Below, piece after piece: positions 26,792-35,415 of a DNA stretch of 64,000 nucleotides. Origin of the DNA: Pseudolactococcus piscium (GTDB lineage Bacteria > Bacillota > Bacilli > Lactobacillales > Streptococcaceae); the NCBI RefSeq assembly GCF_002441695.1, contig NZ_JXJW01000010.1, positions 1 to 64,000 of the forward strand, read 5' to 3'. How positions within the stretch are numbered: the stretch's first letter is position 1; the number at the start of each line of letters is the position of its first letter. The notes below the pieces were generated by a model. It searched no databases. It was not told where the DNA came from and was given only the letters and a program-made list of their open reading frames with translations. Both the position numbers and the translations under genes were made by a program.

Positions 26792-26815
26792 TGATCTTGG
26801 CAATCTTGCCAACGA
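26792..26815. repeat. Inverted repeat before era
   Basis: TTGGCAA and TTGCCAA arms separated by 2 nt (CTTGGCAATCTTGCCAACG region) just upstream of the era start. Might be a leader hairpin or an operator. Confidence 0.35.
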
Positions 26816-26870
26816 CTATGCTGATTAACGACGCGCCCTAAATTGGACATAACTGTTTTCATTATAACAC

Positions 26871-26891
26871 AAAAAGCCGTTGCCGACTTTT
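26871..26891 (-). terminator. cshA terminator
   Basis: AAGTCG/CGGCTT stem (one G-T pair) with a GCAA loop and TTTTTG after it on the minus strand. Confidence 0.75.
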
Positions 26892-26899
26892 CATTTCTG

Positions 26900-28477
26900 T
26901 TACTTATCACCCTTGTTGCGAATTACGAAACCAGGTTTCTTTTCAGTCGCATGCGGATGCACTTTTTGTTTATCTTTTTTGTAATAATCTTTTTTGTTAC
27001 GGTCATCACGATCGCGACCACCACCGCTGCGTTTGTCACGGTTAAAACCGCCACCGCCGCCACGACGATCATTACGGCCACGACTACCGCCACCACGATT
27101 ACCACCACGGCCTCCGCCGCCGCCTTTACCACCCTCACCGTTAAATGGTAATGGTTTTTCAGGTGCGATATCCACTTTAGGACGTGTATCAGGATCGCTG
27201 ACTTTAGCTTGAAGTAACAATGAAACTAATAGTTTAGCATCGTATTCAGCTAGTAATTTATCAGCATCTTCATCAAATTTGTTTAATTTAGCTGAGATTT
27301 TTTCATCAGTTAAATCACGTTTGATTTCATCGAAAGCAACAGCGAGGCTAGCTTGGTAAGCTTCTTCACGTGTTGGTGGCTTCATGCCTTTCATTTCTTT
27401 CTTAGTCAAACGTTCGATTGCACGTAGGTAACCCATTTCGTTGTTAGATACAAACGTAATAGATAGACCTGATTTACCAGCACGACCAGTACGGCCGATA
27501 CGGTGAACGTATGATTCTTGATCTTGTGTGATATCGTAGTTATAAACGTGTGTTACACCTGAGATATCAAGACCACGCGCTGCAACGTCAGTCGCAACAA
27601 GCACATCTAAGTTATCATTTTTAAAGTCACGCAATACTGCTAAACGTTTTTGTTGTGCTAAATCGCCATGGATACCCTCAGCACGGTAGCCGAGAAGTTT
27701 TAAACCACGTGTAATTTCATCAACACGACGTTTTGTACGACCAAAGATGATTGCTAATTCTGGTTTTTGTACGTCGATTAAACGTGTTAAAACATCAAAT
27801 TTTTCAAATTCTTTAGTCTTCACGTAGTATTGATCAATCAAATCAGAAGTCATTTCTTTTGATACGATTTTAACGTGTTGTGGTTCTTTCATAAATTTCA
27901 CGCCGATTTTCTTGATTGCATCAGGCATTGTAGCTGAGAACAAGAGAGTTTGGCGTGTTGCTGTTGGTGTTGCTTTGATGATGAACTCGAGGTCATCGAT
28001 AAAGCCCATGTTAAGCATTTCATCTGCTTCATCAAGGATTAATGTTTCGATATCCCCAAGTTGCAAGGCACGACGTTTGATTAAGTCAACCATACGTCCT
28101 GGTGTACCAACAACAACGTGTGCACCAGATTTAAGTGCTTTAATTTGTTTATCAATACTAGCACCACCAAAGACTGAACGTACTTTAACGCCTTTGTCAC
28201 GGCCAAATCGGAACAATTCTTCTTGAGATTGAACAGCTAGCTCACGAGTTGGTGCAATCACCAAAGCTTGTAAGCCACCATTGATATCAATTTTATCAAG
28301 TGTCGGTAGGCCAAAGGCAGCTGTTTTACCAGTACCAGTTTGGGCTTGACCAATCACGTCCTTACCATCTAAGGCAAGCATGATCGTTTGTTCTTGGATA
28401 GGTGTTGGTGTTTCGTAACCAGCTTTACTTACTGCTGATAAGATGTCTTCTGATAAACCAAGTTCTGTAAATTTCAA
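26900..28477 (-). CDS. cshA: DEAD-box ATP-dependent RNA helicase CshA
   Basis: RNA helicase used in mRNA decay and ribosome assembly, usually cold-inducible. Motifs: Q motif (PTPIQEQTI), I AQTGTGKT, Ia PTRELA, II DEAD, III SAT, VI HRIGRTGR. Two RecA-like domains fill residues 1-360. After about 430 comes a Gly/Arg/Asp-rich tail (GGGGGRGGNRGGGS region) for RNA binding. I place the start at a TTG (28477, MKFTELGLSED) because TGGAG lies 6 nt before it and overlaps the upstream ATG at 28489. This gives 525 aa. Confidence 0.95.
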   Translation of the reverse strand: MKFTELGLSEDILSAVSKAGYETPTPIQEQTIMLALDGKDVIGQAQTGTGKTAAFGLPTLDKIDINGGLQALVIAPTRELAVQSQEELFRFGRDKGVKVRSVFGGASIDKQIKALKSGAHVVVGTPGRMVDLIKRRALQLGDIETLILDEADEMLNMGFIDDLEFIIKATPTATRQTLLFSATMPDAIKKIGVKFMKEPQHVKIVSKEMTSDLIDQYYVKTKEFEKFDVLTRLIDVQKPELAIIFGRTKRRVDEITRGLKLLGYRAEGIHGDLAQQKRLAVLRDFKNDNLDVLVATDVAARGLDISGVTHVYNYDITQDQESYVHRIGRTGRAGKSGLSITFVSNNEMGYLRAIERLTKKEMKGMKPPTREEAYQASLAVAFDEIKRDLTDEKISAKLNKFDEDADKLLAEYDAKLLVSLLLQAKVSDPDTRPKVDIAPEKPLPFNGEGGKGGGGGRGGNRGGGSRGRNDRRGGGGGFNRDKRSGGGRDRDDRNKKDYYKKDKQKVHPHATEKKPGFVIRNKGDK

Positions 28478-28672
28478 ATATATCTCCATTCAAATAGAAA
28501 TGGCATTTTCGGTTATTTTCTAGTTTTTCTGTAAAAAAATGGTGTTAATCAAACAGTTCAGATATAAATATCGTGATATAAAAAACTTGTCTGCATTTCA
28601 AGCAAACAAGCTTAAAACGCTAAATCCAAATACTCCATTGAGTTAAAATTGCCCCAATTGGACAACTTATTT

Positions 28673-28681
28673 AGTATAGCA
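28673..28681 (-). promoter_or_regulatory. cshA promoter, extended -10
   Basis: TGCTATACT on the minus strand, no good -35. The implied 5' leader is about 190 nt, unusually long, as in cold-shock genes. The leader contains no clear reading frame. Confidence 0.6.
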
Positions 28682-28750
28682 CAATTTTCATGAAAATAGT
28701 AGGCTGATATTTGGGAATACGTTTTCATTGAGATAAATAGCAATTCGTCT

Positions 28751-29611
28751 TTACTTTTCAGCACGTCTTACCTTCAAAACGCCTGCGACGACCCCAATTA
28801 GACCAATGCTAAAGATAGCTAAAATCAGACTATCTTGAGCTGCTGTCGTCAACTGAGCATTTAGAGACAAGCCAATACCAAAAGTAGCTTTGTATTCTGT
28901 CAATGTTGACTTGGACACCTGTCCAAACGTTGTTTTAAGCTGTTCATCTAACAAAATCTGCCGAAAAAGCGAGGCACTATAGGCACCTGGATAGCACTTC
29001 ATGATCGTTTGACCAATCTCAGGCAGTGCCCCCATCGGAATGTAGACACCGGATAGAAAGCCAGATAAGGTACCGACCAGTGTCCCAAGGGACGTTAAGC
29101 TTGACCGATTTCGAGTTACACTCAAGATAGCCAGGCTCAAGGCTGAGCTGACCACACTATTTAAGACAAGCGCACCACAAGCTAGACCAAGGGATTTTAG
29201 CGAAATGACCACACCATCCATCTGAGCAAACAAGCCTAATCCGATACCGAAAACCGCCAGTTGCATGATAATACCGATGATCACACTGGATAAAAAGCAG
29301 CCCATGTAAATAGCAAACGTCGATGTTTGTGTCAGGCGAAAGGCATTCATTCGCCCTGAACTCTTATCTACTACTAATTGGGAGATTGCATGAAAACAGG
29401 CTGTCATGCCTGTTACTGATAATATGCCGGATAGCACCCAAATATCAGCGAATTTAACGCCTTCACGAAAAGACTTAAGCGACTCTATATAGTTTTGCTT
29501 TAAAAAAGCGAAATAAAGGACGAGTACAATCAGTGACGTCAGGAGTGAGTAGCATATCGTGCTTCGTTCACTAAAATACAGTTTTAAATTGCGTTTCATT
29601 ATGGTTATCAT
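28751..29611 (-). CDS. ABC-2 type transporter permease
   Basis: A 286-aa membrane protein with six hydrophobic segments and the ABC-2 family segment GTLSGFLSGVYIPMGALPEIGQTIMKCYPGAYS-like near the middle, which resembles drug or peptide exporters. It overlaps the ATPase gene by 4 nt (ATGA). A LytTR/DUF3021 pair lies just upstream, so the exporter may serve bacteriocin immunity or envelope stress. No terminator was recognised after it. Confidence 0.85.
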   Translation of the reverse strand: MITIMKRNLKLYFSERSTICYSLLTSLIVLVLYFAFLKQNYIESLKSFREGVKFADIWVLSGILSVTGMTACFHAISQLVVDKSSGRMNAFRLTQTSTFAIYMGCFLSSVIIGIIMQLAVFGIGLGLFAQMDGVVISLKSLGLACGALVLNSVVSSALSLAILSVTRNRSSLTSLGTLVGTLSGFLSGVYIPMGALPEIGQTIMKCYPGAYSASLFRQILLDEQLKTTFGQVSKSTLTEYKATFGIGLSLNAQLTTAAQDSLILAIFSIGLIGVVAGVLKVRRAEK

Positions 29612-30501
29612 GATGTCATTTCCTTTCCAGTAAGCGCGACAAACACCTCATTCATCGTCCCATGCTGATAGGTAAACGTCGTCACATAGGGTTGAATCAT
29701 GTTTAAAATCGAAATAGCAGCCTGGGCATCGGCAACTGGCACGATAACCGGAAACCTATTTTCCGATCTCCCTAACACACGGCAGATATCGCTTAACTGA
29801 CCTGCTTCTATCTGCAAATTTTCTTTGGTATACGTTTGGATGAGTGCTTGAGCTGACCCATTTGCAATAAGTTTGCCATCATCAATAATATAAACATTAT
29901 CAGCAAAATTTGCCTCATCTAAATAGTGGGTTGTCAAGAAAATCGTCAAGTTTTCTGTTTGACGCATGCCTTCAAGCATCTCCCATATAGCTAATCGTGT
30001 TTGAATGTCCAGTCCTGTCGTTGGTTCATCCAAAAATAAAATGTCTGGTTGGTGTAAGATACTAGTTGCAATGTCAACACGTCGCCTCTGACCACCTGAC
30101 AAATGATCTACCTTTTGTTTACACAAGGCTGTCAACTGGGTGAGTTTGATCACTTGGTCAATTCTTTCCTTGGGGATGTTTTGATAAAGTCCTGCTTGAA
30201 TTTTTAGGTTATCTAAAACAGACAAGGCACCATCTAATAGACTGTCTTGAAAGACGATACCAACCTTAGCACGCACCTGTGATAGATGCTCTTTGCTCGC
30301 TAAGTCATCATAGTAGATCTCTCCACTGGTCGGCTGAACTAAAGTCGTCAGCATACCGATAGTCGTCGATTTGCCAGCACCATTTGTCCCTAAAAGTGCT
30401 GTAAAACTCCCCGCTTCGACTGATATATCTAGCTGACTCACTACCTCTCGAGTTCCATATTTTTTTGATAGGTTTTTAGCTGTTAATCGTCTTGTTTGCA
30501 T
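29608..30501 (-). CDS. ABC transporter ATP-binding protein
   Basis: A 297-aa ATPase of the drug-exporter (DrrA-like) type. Walker A GTNGAGKSTT, signature LSGGQRRRV, Walker B ILFLDEPTTGLD and H-loop TTHYLDEA are all intact. The start at 30501 (MQTRRLTAKNLSKKYG) follows GAGGGAATCAGA; the frame is open for 13 more codons but without a site. The C-terminal 80 residues resemble the extension that contacts the permease. Confidence 0.9.
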   Translation of the reverse strand: MQTRRLTAKNLSKKYGTREVVSQLDISVEAGSFTALLGTNGAGKSTTIGMLTTLVQPTSGEIYYDDLASKEHLSQVRAKVGIVFQDSLLDGALSVLDNLKIQAGLYQNIPKERIDQVIKLTQLTALCKQKVDHLSGGQRRRVDIATSILHQPDILFLDEPTTGLDIQTRLAIWEMLEGMRQTENLTIFLTTHYLDEANFADNVYIIDDGKLIANGSAQALIQTYTKENLQIEAGQLSDICRVLGRSENRFPVIVPVADAQAAISILNMIQPYVTTFTYQHGTMNEVFVALTGKEMTS

Positions 30502-30584
30502 TCTGATTCCCTCACGCTCTTCTTTTAATAACCTTAGCATATCAAACTGTCTATGATAAATATAGGTATCGGTGACTAAGGTGT

Positions 30585-30627
30585 AAAAAAAAGAGCATAA
30601 GCTGTCATTACTGACACGTCATGCTCT
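30585..30627 (-). terminator. Terminator of the LytTR/DUF3021 operon
   Basis: AGAGCAT/ATGCTCT outer stem (30592-30598 with 30621-30627) with an inner TGTCA/TGACA stem and eight T residues after it on the minus strand. Confidence 0.85.
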
Positions 30628-30653
30628 CTTTGCTATTGATTTCTTGCTGTATG

Positions 30654-31058
30654 CTAGGCTTCTTTATTGTCATCGTCATTGCCATCGTCTGATTTTAATG
30701 ACTTGAGTAACTGATTCATCTCTTTTGCAGCCTGCTTGTCTAATTCATAACTGATAAAAATAAGCACGAGTGTGACACCTGCTGACAACAAGAGCCCCAC
30801 TAGTGATAGCTGCCAGTTAAAGACATAGCTACCTAAACTGACAATCAGAACAACACCAACAACTGCCAGATAGTTTTTAAAATCAGTCTGAACATAGGTT
30901 AAAAACAAGGTGCAAAATAGGGTACTAAGGGCACAGACCGCCATCACTTCTAAGACAATAAAATTAGTCAGGGAGGTGCCACCTAGTATATTGATAACTA
31001 GAATCATTGTTGTCGCCATTGAAAACGTGGCAAAAAATAGGATGAGTTTATTCTTCAA
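30654..31058 (-). CDS. DUF3021 family membrane protein
   Basis: A 134-aa protein with four hydrophobic segments (about residues 7-27, 33-53, 64-84, 88-108) and a charged cytoplasmic tail. The DUF3021 pattern of TYVQTDFKNYL followed by two helices is clear. It is encoded 4 nt overlapping a LytTR regulator. In streptococcal LytTR systems such as HdrRM and BrsRM the membrane partner holds the regulator inactive. The same role is inferred here. Confidence 0.82.
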   Translation of the reverse strand: MKNKLILFFATFSMATTMILVINILGGTSLTNFIVLEVMAVCALSTLFCTLFLTYVQTDFKNYLAVVGVVLIVSLGSYVFNWQLSLVGLLLSAGVTLVLIFISYELDKQAAKEMNQLLKSLKSDDGNDDDNKEA

Positions 31059-31513
31059 TCTACAATCCGTCCTTTCATACCAAGCATGTGTTTTAACTCT
31101 GAGACATACTTTCTAGAAATTGTAACACGTTCATGATTATCAAGTTCTGCCTCAAACCGGCCACTCAATGTAGGATAAATCATTTCAACCTTTTTGAGAT
31201 TCAAAATCATCGACTTAGAAATCCGGATAAACTTTTGCTCTGCTAATTTTTCTGCTATCTGATAGAGTTTGTCTTTCACTTCAAAGACATCATCTTGTGT
31301 ATAGACAAATGTTTTTTTATCTACTGACTCAAAATATAAAATGCCTTTGATCAATATCCGATAGTATTTTTCACCTTTTGTAGCGATGATATCATGCTGC
31401 TCATCAGCTTTGACACGTGCCATCAAAGCACGATGTTCATCTGTTAAGGCATGAATGTTAAACACGATCTGTTCCTCTTGTGTTTTAGGAACTAGCGCAA
31501 CAACAACCTTCAT
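31055..31513 (-). CDS. LytTR-type DNA-binding response protein
   Basis: A 152-aa regulator without a receiver domain. The LytTR domain occupies residues about 50-148: YFESVDKKTFVYT, KFIRISKSMILNLKKVEM and YPTLSGRFEAEL, ending with ISRKYVSELKHML. This class binds direct repeats and works with a membrane inhibitor, here the DUF3021 protein encoded next. The Shine-Dalgarno sequence is weak (GGTG). The ABC genes downstream follow a terminator and have their own start region; they may be targets, but I see no certain direct repeats. Confidence 0.88.
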   Translation of the reverse strand: MKVVVALVPKTQEEQIVFNIHALTDEHRALMARVKADEQHDIIATKGEKYYRILIKGILYFESVDKKTFVYTQDDVFEVKDKLYQIAEKLAEQKFIRISKSMILNLKKVEMIYPTLSGRFEAELDNHERVTISRKYVSELKHMLGMKGRIVD

Positions 31514-31645
31514 TTATCACCATTTCTCTCATCTTATTCACCCTAAAAAGTCAGCAGCAGCTATATGGCCCCTCATGATGACCTAGACAAGGCGGCCCAT
31601 GCTAGCAAAAATCCCCACGTAGGCGCAGGAATCTTCTATATGCTA

Positions 31646-33202
31646 TTATCTTTCAACAAACGGCGTATCAGACAAGACCACATCAGGATATTTATCTGCA
31701 AACCAGCGTTCAGCAAATTGGTTTTCAAACAAGAACAAGGGATTATCAAAACGATCCTTAGCTAGGATGTTACGTGAACTAGACATACGTTCATCCAAGT
31801 CATCTGGTGAAATCCAACGGACAGTCTTTTTACCCATCGGTGTCATGACCACTTCAGCATTGTATTCGCCAACCATTCTGTGTTGGAAGACTTCAAACTG
31901 GAGTTGACCTACTGCACCCAACATATACTCACCTGTTTGGTAACTTTTATATAGTTGTATCGCACCTTCTTGTACCAACTGTTCAATCCCTTTATGGAAT
32001 GACTTTTGTTTCATGACATTCTTAGCTGAAACTTTCATGAATAATTCTGGTGTAAAGGTAGGCAGTGGTTCAAATTCTATTTTCAGTGACCCAGTTGTCA
32101 GTGTATCACCGACTTGATAAGTCCCCGTATCATAAACCCCGATAATATCACCTGCAACTGCATTTTCGACATTTTCACGTGATTCAGCCATAAACTGCGT
32201 CACATTACTCAACTTAACTGCTTTTCCGGTACGGGCAAGCTTGATCGACATACCACGTTCAAACTCACCTGAGATGATACGAACAAAGGCAATCCTGTCA
32301 CGGTGACGCGGGTCCATGTTGGCTTGGATTTTAAAGACAAATCCTGAAAATTCTGGAACTGTAGGTAACACTACTTCCTCAGTTAGTGTTTTATGCCCTT
32401 GAGGCTCTGGCGCAAACTCTAAAAATGAATCTAGGAAAGTCTGTACCCCAAAGTTAGTCAAGGCCGACCCAAAGAAGACAGGTGTTAATTCCCCTGCTAA
32501 TACAGCTTCCGCATCAAAAGGGTTACCCGCTTCTGTCATTAACTCAATATCACCTTTGGCTTGTTGGTAGAAAGGATTTTGTGCAAAGACTTGATCTCCC
32601 TGATTAAAGTCAACAAAACGCGTGTCTCCTTTATAAAGCTCTAAACGCGTGTTATGCATATCATAGAGGCCTTCAAAATTTTTCCCCATTCCAATCGGCC
32701 AGTTCATTGGCGTAGATAAGATACCTAACACGTCTTCTAACTCAGCTAATAAATCAAGTGGTTCACGACCATCACGGTCAAGTTTATTAATAAAGGTAAA
32801 GACTGGAATACCGCGTTGTTTGACAACTTGGAACAGCTTCTTCGTCTGCGCTTCAATACCCTTGGCGCTGTCAATCACCATGACAGCAGCATCTACTGCC
32901 ATCAAGGTCCGATAAGTATCTTCCGAGAAGTCCTCATGCCCTGGTGTGTCAAGGATGTTAACACGTTTTCCAGCATAGTCAAATTGCATGACTGAAGAGG
33001 TCACCGAAATCCCACGTTGCTTCTCGATATCCATCCAGTCTGATTTAGCAAAATGCCCTGTTTTCTTTCCTTTTACAGTACCTGCTTCACGAATTTCTCC
33101 GCCAAAATAAAGCAATTGTTCTGTTATCGTCGTTTTACCAGCATCCGGGTGACTGATGATTGCAAAGGTCCGTCTACGCTTAATTTCTGATTCTAATGTC
33201 AT
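31646..33202 (-). CDS. prfC: Peptide chain release factor 3
   Basis: Translational GTPase that recycles RF1/RF2 from the ribosome after peptide release. G1 is SHPDAGKTT (residues 17-25), G2 region GISVTSSV, G3 DTPGHEDFS and G4 [10 protein letters not shown]; domains 2 and 3 follow. The length of 518 aa is normal. AAAGGAAAACAAATG gives a good start. An extended -10 lies about 75 nt upstream. Confidence 0.96.
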   Translation of the reverse strand: MTLESEIKRRRTFAIISHPDAGKTTITEQLLYFGGEIREAGTVKGKKTGHFAKSDWMDIEKQRGISVTSSVMQFDYAGKRVNILDTPGHEDFSEDTYRTLMAVDAAVMVIDSAKGIEAQTKKLFQVVKQRGIPVFTFINKLDRDGREPLDLLAELEDVLGILSTPMNWPIGMGKNFEGLYDMHNTRLELYKGDTRFVDFNQGDQVFAQNPFYQQAKGDIELMTEAGNPFDAEAVLAGELTPVFFGSALTNFGVQTFLDSFLEFAPEPQGHKTLTEEVVLPTVPEFSGFVFKIQANMDPRHRDRIAFVRIISGEFERGMSIKLARTGKAVKLSNVTQFMAESRENVENAVAGDIIGVYDTGTYQVGDTLTTGSLKIEFEPLPTFTPELFMKVSAKNVMKQKSFHKGIEQLVQEGAIQLYKSYQTGEYMLGAVGQLQFEVFQHRMVGEYNAEVVMTPMGKKTVRWISPDDLDERMSSSRNILAKDRFDNPLFLFENQFAERWFADKYPDVVLSDTPFVER

Positions 33203-33275
33203 TTGTTTTCCTTTAAACCGCAGCTACAAGTGGGTTTAGCCTGCTTTCAGCTGTATATTTTACTCAATACCTCCT

Positions 33276-33284
33276 ATTATATCA
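33276..33284 (-). promoter_or_regulatory. prfC promoter, extended -10
   Basis: TGATATAAT on the minus strand in the 180-nt divergent region with the LysM gene. No clear -35. Confidence 0.6.
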
Positions 33285-33368
33285 CACTTATAAAAAGCTA
33301 TTTGTAATAATTCGTAACATTTTGTCATAAAACTTTCATGTTATTTTCATATTACTCGGGTATTTGTC

Positions 33369-33377
33369 TGATAGAAT
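33369..33377 (+). promoter_or_regulatory. Promoter of the LysM protein gene, extended -10
   Basis: TGATAGAAT ends 7 nt before the ATG, placing the start of transcription at the start codon. Confidence 0.55.
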
Positions 33378-33384
33378 AAGTCTC

Positions 33385-34014
33385 ATGAAAACATTTAATC
33401 TTAAGCAGTCTAATTTGACTGCTACCCTGTCTAAAAAATCGGTGGCTTTCTTAGCCACTACTCTCATTGCTGCTGGCCTTTTTGCTACAGCGACAACAGC
33501 AAGTGCTGACGAAGTGACTTACGTTGTTAAACCGGGAGATACACTATCTCAAATCTCAGATAAATTTTATAATGATCAAACGCATATTCAAAGTATTGCC
33601 AAAGCAAACAATATTAGCAACATCGCGATGATCTATGTCGGCGAATCATTGACATTTAATACAGATGCAACATCTGATACTGAAACACCCGCTAAATCAG
33701 TAGTAGCCCAAGCTGCAGCGCCAGCTGTTGCTGTACCAGCTCCTGCTGCAACACCTGCACCTACAGCATCTATCGCAACAGGTAATGGTTTCACTGCAAA
33801 CTCGGCTAAAGAAGCGATTGCTATGACTGAATCAGGCGGTTCATATTCTGCTCAAAATGGTCAGTATTACGGTCGTTACCAATTGACGTCTTCTTACTTA
33901 GGTGGAGACTTCTCTCCTGCTAACCAAGAACGTGTGGCAGATAACTATGTCGCAGGACGTTATGGCTCATGGGAAGCTGCTTGGCAGTTCCATTTATCTC
34001 ACGGTTGGTATTAA
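33385..34014 (+). CDS. Secreted LysM protein with lysozyme-like (Apf-type) C-terminal domain
   Basis: A 209-aa exported wall protein. Residues 1-41 form a signal peptide (hydrophobic SVAFLATTLIAAGLFATATTA, cleavage at ASA/DE). A LysM peptidoglycan-binding domain follows (YVVKPGDTLSQIS ... VGESLTF, about 44-90). Then an Ala/Pro-rich linker, then a C-terminal domain with AMTESGGSYSA, YYGRYQL and WEAAWQFHLSHGWY, like aggregation-promoting factors and short transglycosylases. The glutamate in TESGG is the likely catalytic acid. No Shine-Dalgarno sequence precedes the ATG at 33385. A terminator follows. Confidence 0.88.
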   Translation: MKTFNLKQSNLTATLSKKSVAFLATTLIAAGLFATATTASADEVTYVVKPGDTLSQISDKFYNDQTHIQSIAKANNISNIAMIYVGESLTFNTDATSDTETPAKSVVAQAAAPAVAVPAPAATPAPTASIATGNGFTANSAKEAIAMTESGGSYSAQNGQYYGRYQLTSSYLGGDFSPANQERVADNYVAGRYGSWEAAWQFHLSHGWY

Positions 34015-34037
34015 ACTTACTCAGCTAGTCTAAACTA

Positions 34038-34067
34038 AAAAGTACTTCTTTGTGAAGTGCTTTTTTT
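34038..34067 (+). terminator. Terminator of the LysM protein gene
   Basis: AAGTACTTC/GAAGTGCTT stem (one G-T) with a 5-nt loop and a run of seven T. Confidence 0.9.
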
Positions 34068-34079
34068 ATGTCCGTTCAC

Positions 34080-34100
34080 CTATTATGCATTGCACAATAG
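34080..34100. promoter_or_regulatory. PadR operator candidate 1
   Basis: A 21-bp imperfect dyad with outer arms CTATT and AATAG and inner TGCA/TGCA. It resembles the second dyad 12 nt downstream in its CTATTA/TAATAG arms. Confidence 0.5.
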
Positions 34101-34112
34101 CAAAATATATGA

Positions 34113-34137
34113 TACTATTACGTTATACATAATAGTA
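34113..34137. promoter_or_regulatory. PadR operator candidate 2
   Basis: TACTATTA (34113-34120) and TAATAGTA (34130-34137) are perfect 8-bp inverted copies 9 bp apart, directly before the AAAGGATG ribosome-binding sequence. Autorepression by PadR is the obvious inference. Confidence 0.6.
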
Positions 34138-34152
34138 AAGGATGTGTGAAAA

Positions 34153-34476
34153 ATAGACTATATAAATGAAAGTCAACTGCGAAAAGGCATAGTTGAGGGG
34201 TTTTTACTAATGATTATTGGTCAATCTGATGATCTCTATGGATATGAAATTTCAAACAAGTTTAGTAGCTTTGGCCTCAAAGACGTCTCAATGGGAACAA
34301 TTTATCCTATACTAACAAAGTTTGAAAAAAACGACTGGGTCACAACAGAAGTCAGAAAATCTGATGAGGGACCAAGTCGAAAATATTATACACTCTCTCC
34401 TAATGGTAGATTGGCACAAGTAGATTTTAGTGACCGATTTAATAAGTTTATTGATATTTTTGAAAGTTTGAGGTAA
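34153..34476 (+). CDS. PadR family transcriptional regulator with unusual start
   Basis: A winged-helix regulator. From the first ATG (34210) only 88 aa are made and the first helix is lost. The same frame is open upstream and encodes KIDYINESQLRKGIVEGFLL, the typical PadR N-terminus, back to a TGA at 34147. That stretch has no ATG, GTG or TTG. An ATA codon at 34153 lies about 10 nt after AAAGGATG and gives 107 aa, the normal PadR length. The winged part shows YGYEISNKF and GTIYPILTKFE. It is coupled to the DUF1129-like gene 3 nt downstream. Confidence 0.75.
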   Translation: MDYINESQLRKGIVEGFLLMIIGQSDDLYGYEISNKFSSFGLKDVSMGTIYPILTKFEKNDWVTTEVRKSDEGPSRKYYTLSPNGRLAQVDFSDRFNKFIDIFESLR

Positions 34477-34479
34477 GAA

Positions 34480-35160
34480 ATGGCAAGTCAGCAATACACG
34501 AACCTACTAAGTACAGAGACCCGTTCTGTAATAAAAGCATTGTCTAAGAACAACCAATTATTTGTCACTGATTTTTTATTGACGATGACTGGTGATATCT
34601 TGTTAAAAGATGAGACGATTGTCCAATTAAAATTAGCTGAAGTGATCAACGATATCGCTCAGGCTGAAAAAGATGGCTATACTGCCCAAATGCTCTTAGG
34701 AACTGACCCTAAAAAAGTCGCAAAAGCTATTTTAGCCGCTATGCCAAACAAAAAAATAGGGACGCTTATCAAAGAAAATTTGACACTATTTTGTATCACC
34801 TTAATTTTTGTGATTTTCCTATCTAGTATTGGCATACATAACATAAATGGGATTGATAAAGCATATTTTTCAATTATATCTGCACTCCTGACACCCTTAA
34901 TAATCGCTTGCCTCATTTTTATCGCTTTAAAACTAATCAATTTTTCCGCATTTAAGAGTCGTTTAATCAAAGGATTATGTCTTTTTATTTGTACATTTGG
35001 GATAGTTTACTTATCATCTTTTCTTTTTAGCAGACCAATATACTGGTTAAGTTTTGAAGTGCCTCTTATTTTGGAAACAGGTCAACTTATCGCCGTACTA
35101 CTCTACTTGATTAGTCTAGTCTATTATTTTTGGATCGTTAACAAACAACAAAAAGTCTAA
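34480..35160 (+). CDS. DUF1129-like membrane protein, PadR partner
   Basis: A 226-aa protein with a soluble helical N-terminus (1-100; contains YTAQMLLGTDPKKVAKAIL, like the DUF1129/HAAS type domain) and four or five hydrophobic segments after residue 100. PadR genes are commonly paired with such proteins; the pair may sense envelope stress. The start is 3 nt after the padR stop with GAGG overlapping it. The function is unknown. Confidence 0.7.
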   Translation: MASQQYTNLLSTETRSVIKALSKNNQLFVTDFLLTMTGDILLKDETIVQLKLAEVINDIAQAEKDGYTAQMLLGTDPKKVAKAILAAMPNKKIGTLIKENLTLFCITLIFVIFLSSIGIHNINGIDKAYFSIISALLTPLIIACLIFIALKLINFSAFKSRLIKGLCLFICTFGIVYLSSFLFSRPIYWLSFEVPLILETGQLIAVLLYLISLVYYFWIVNKQQKV

Positions 35161-35254
35161 CTGCCTCCAGCTAATATAAGTAATCCTAGCTATTCATAAA
35201 TATGCCTCCTACTGACTTAATATCTATAGTCAAGTAATTTATAGTCACTATTTG

Positions 35255-35294
35255 CGACATTGAACTGGCATTTCAGTTCAATGTCGTCTTTCTT
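35255..35294 (+). terminator. Terminator of the padR operon
   Basis: A 13-bp stem CGACATTGAACTG/CAGTTCAATGTCG with a 6-nt loop followed by TCTTTCTTT. Confidence 0.8.
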
Positions 35295-35307
35295 TAGCCA
35301 ATTAACA

Positions 35308-35398
35308 AAAAAATCAAGCATATCATGATGTGAACCCCAGAATACTTGATTTCAAAAGTTTATATTTTGCGGGTCACATCATCATACTTGATTTTAAC
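35308..35398 (-). repeat. Imperfect inverted repeat with internal third copy
   Basis: AATCAAG...ATGATGTGA...CCC (from 35308) is repeated inverted as GGG-T-CACATCAT...CTTGATT (to 35398). A third ATCAAGTAT-like segment at about 35340 can pair with the same arm. On the minus strand the outer arm ends in TTTTTTT, so it can serve as terminator for the small gene at 35416. The mutually exclusive pairings are unusual for a plain terminator. Confidence 0.6.
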
Positions 35399-35415
35399 TG
35401 TTTCTATTTTAAGCT

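Noticed and set aside
26923-27212. Low-complexity frames opposite and beside the Gly/Arg tail of cshA
   Set aside because: GC-rich repeats of the tail keep all frames open; only the helicase frame is conserved.
33207-33272. Short upstream reading frame in the prfC leader with an AGGAGG sequence
   Set aside because: The AGGAGG directly follows the -10 box and so lies before the transcription start.
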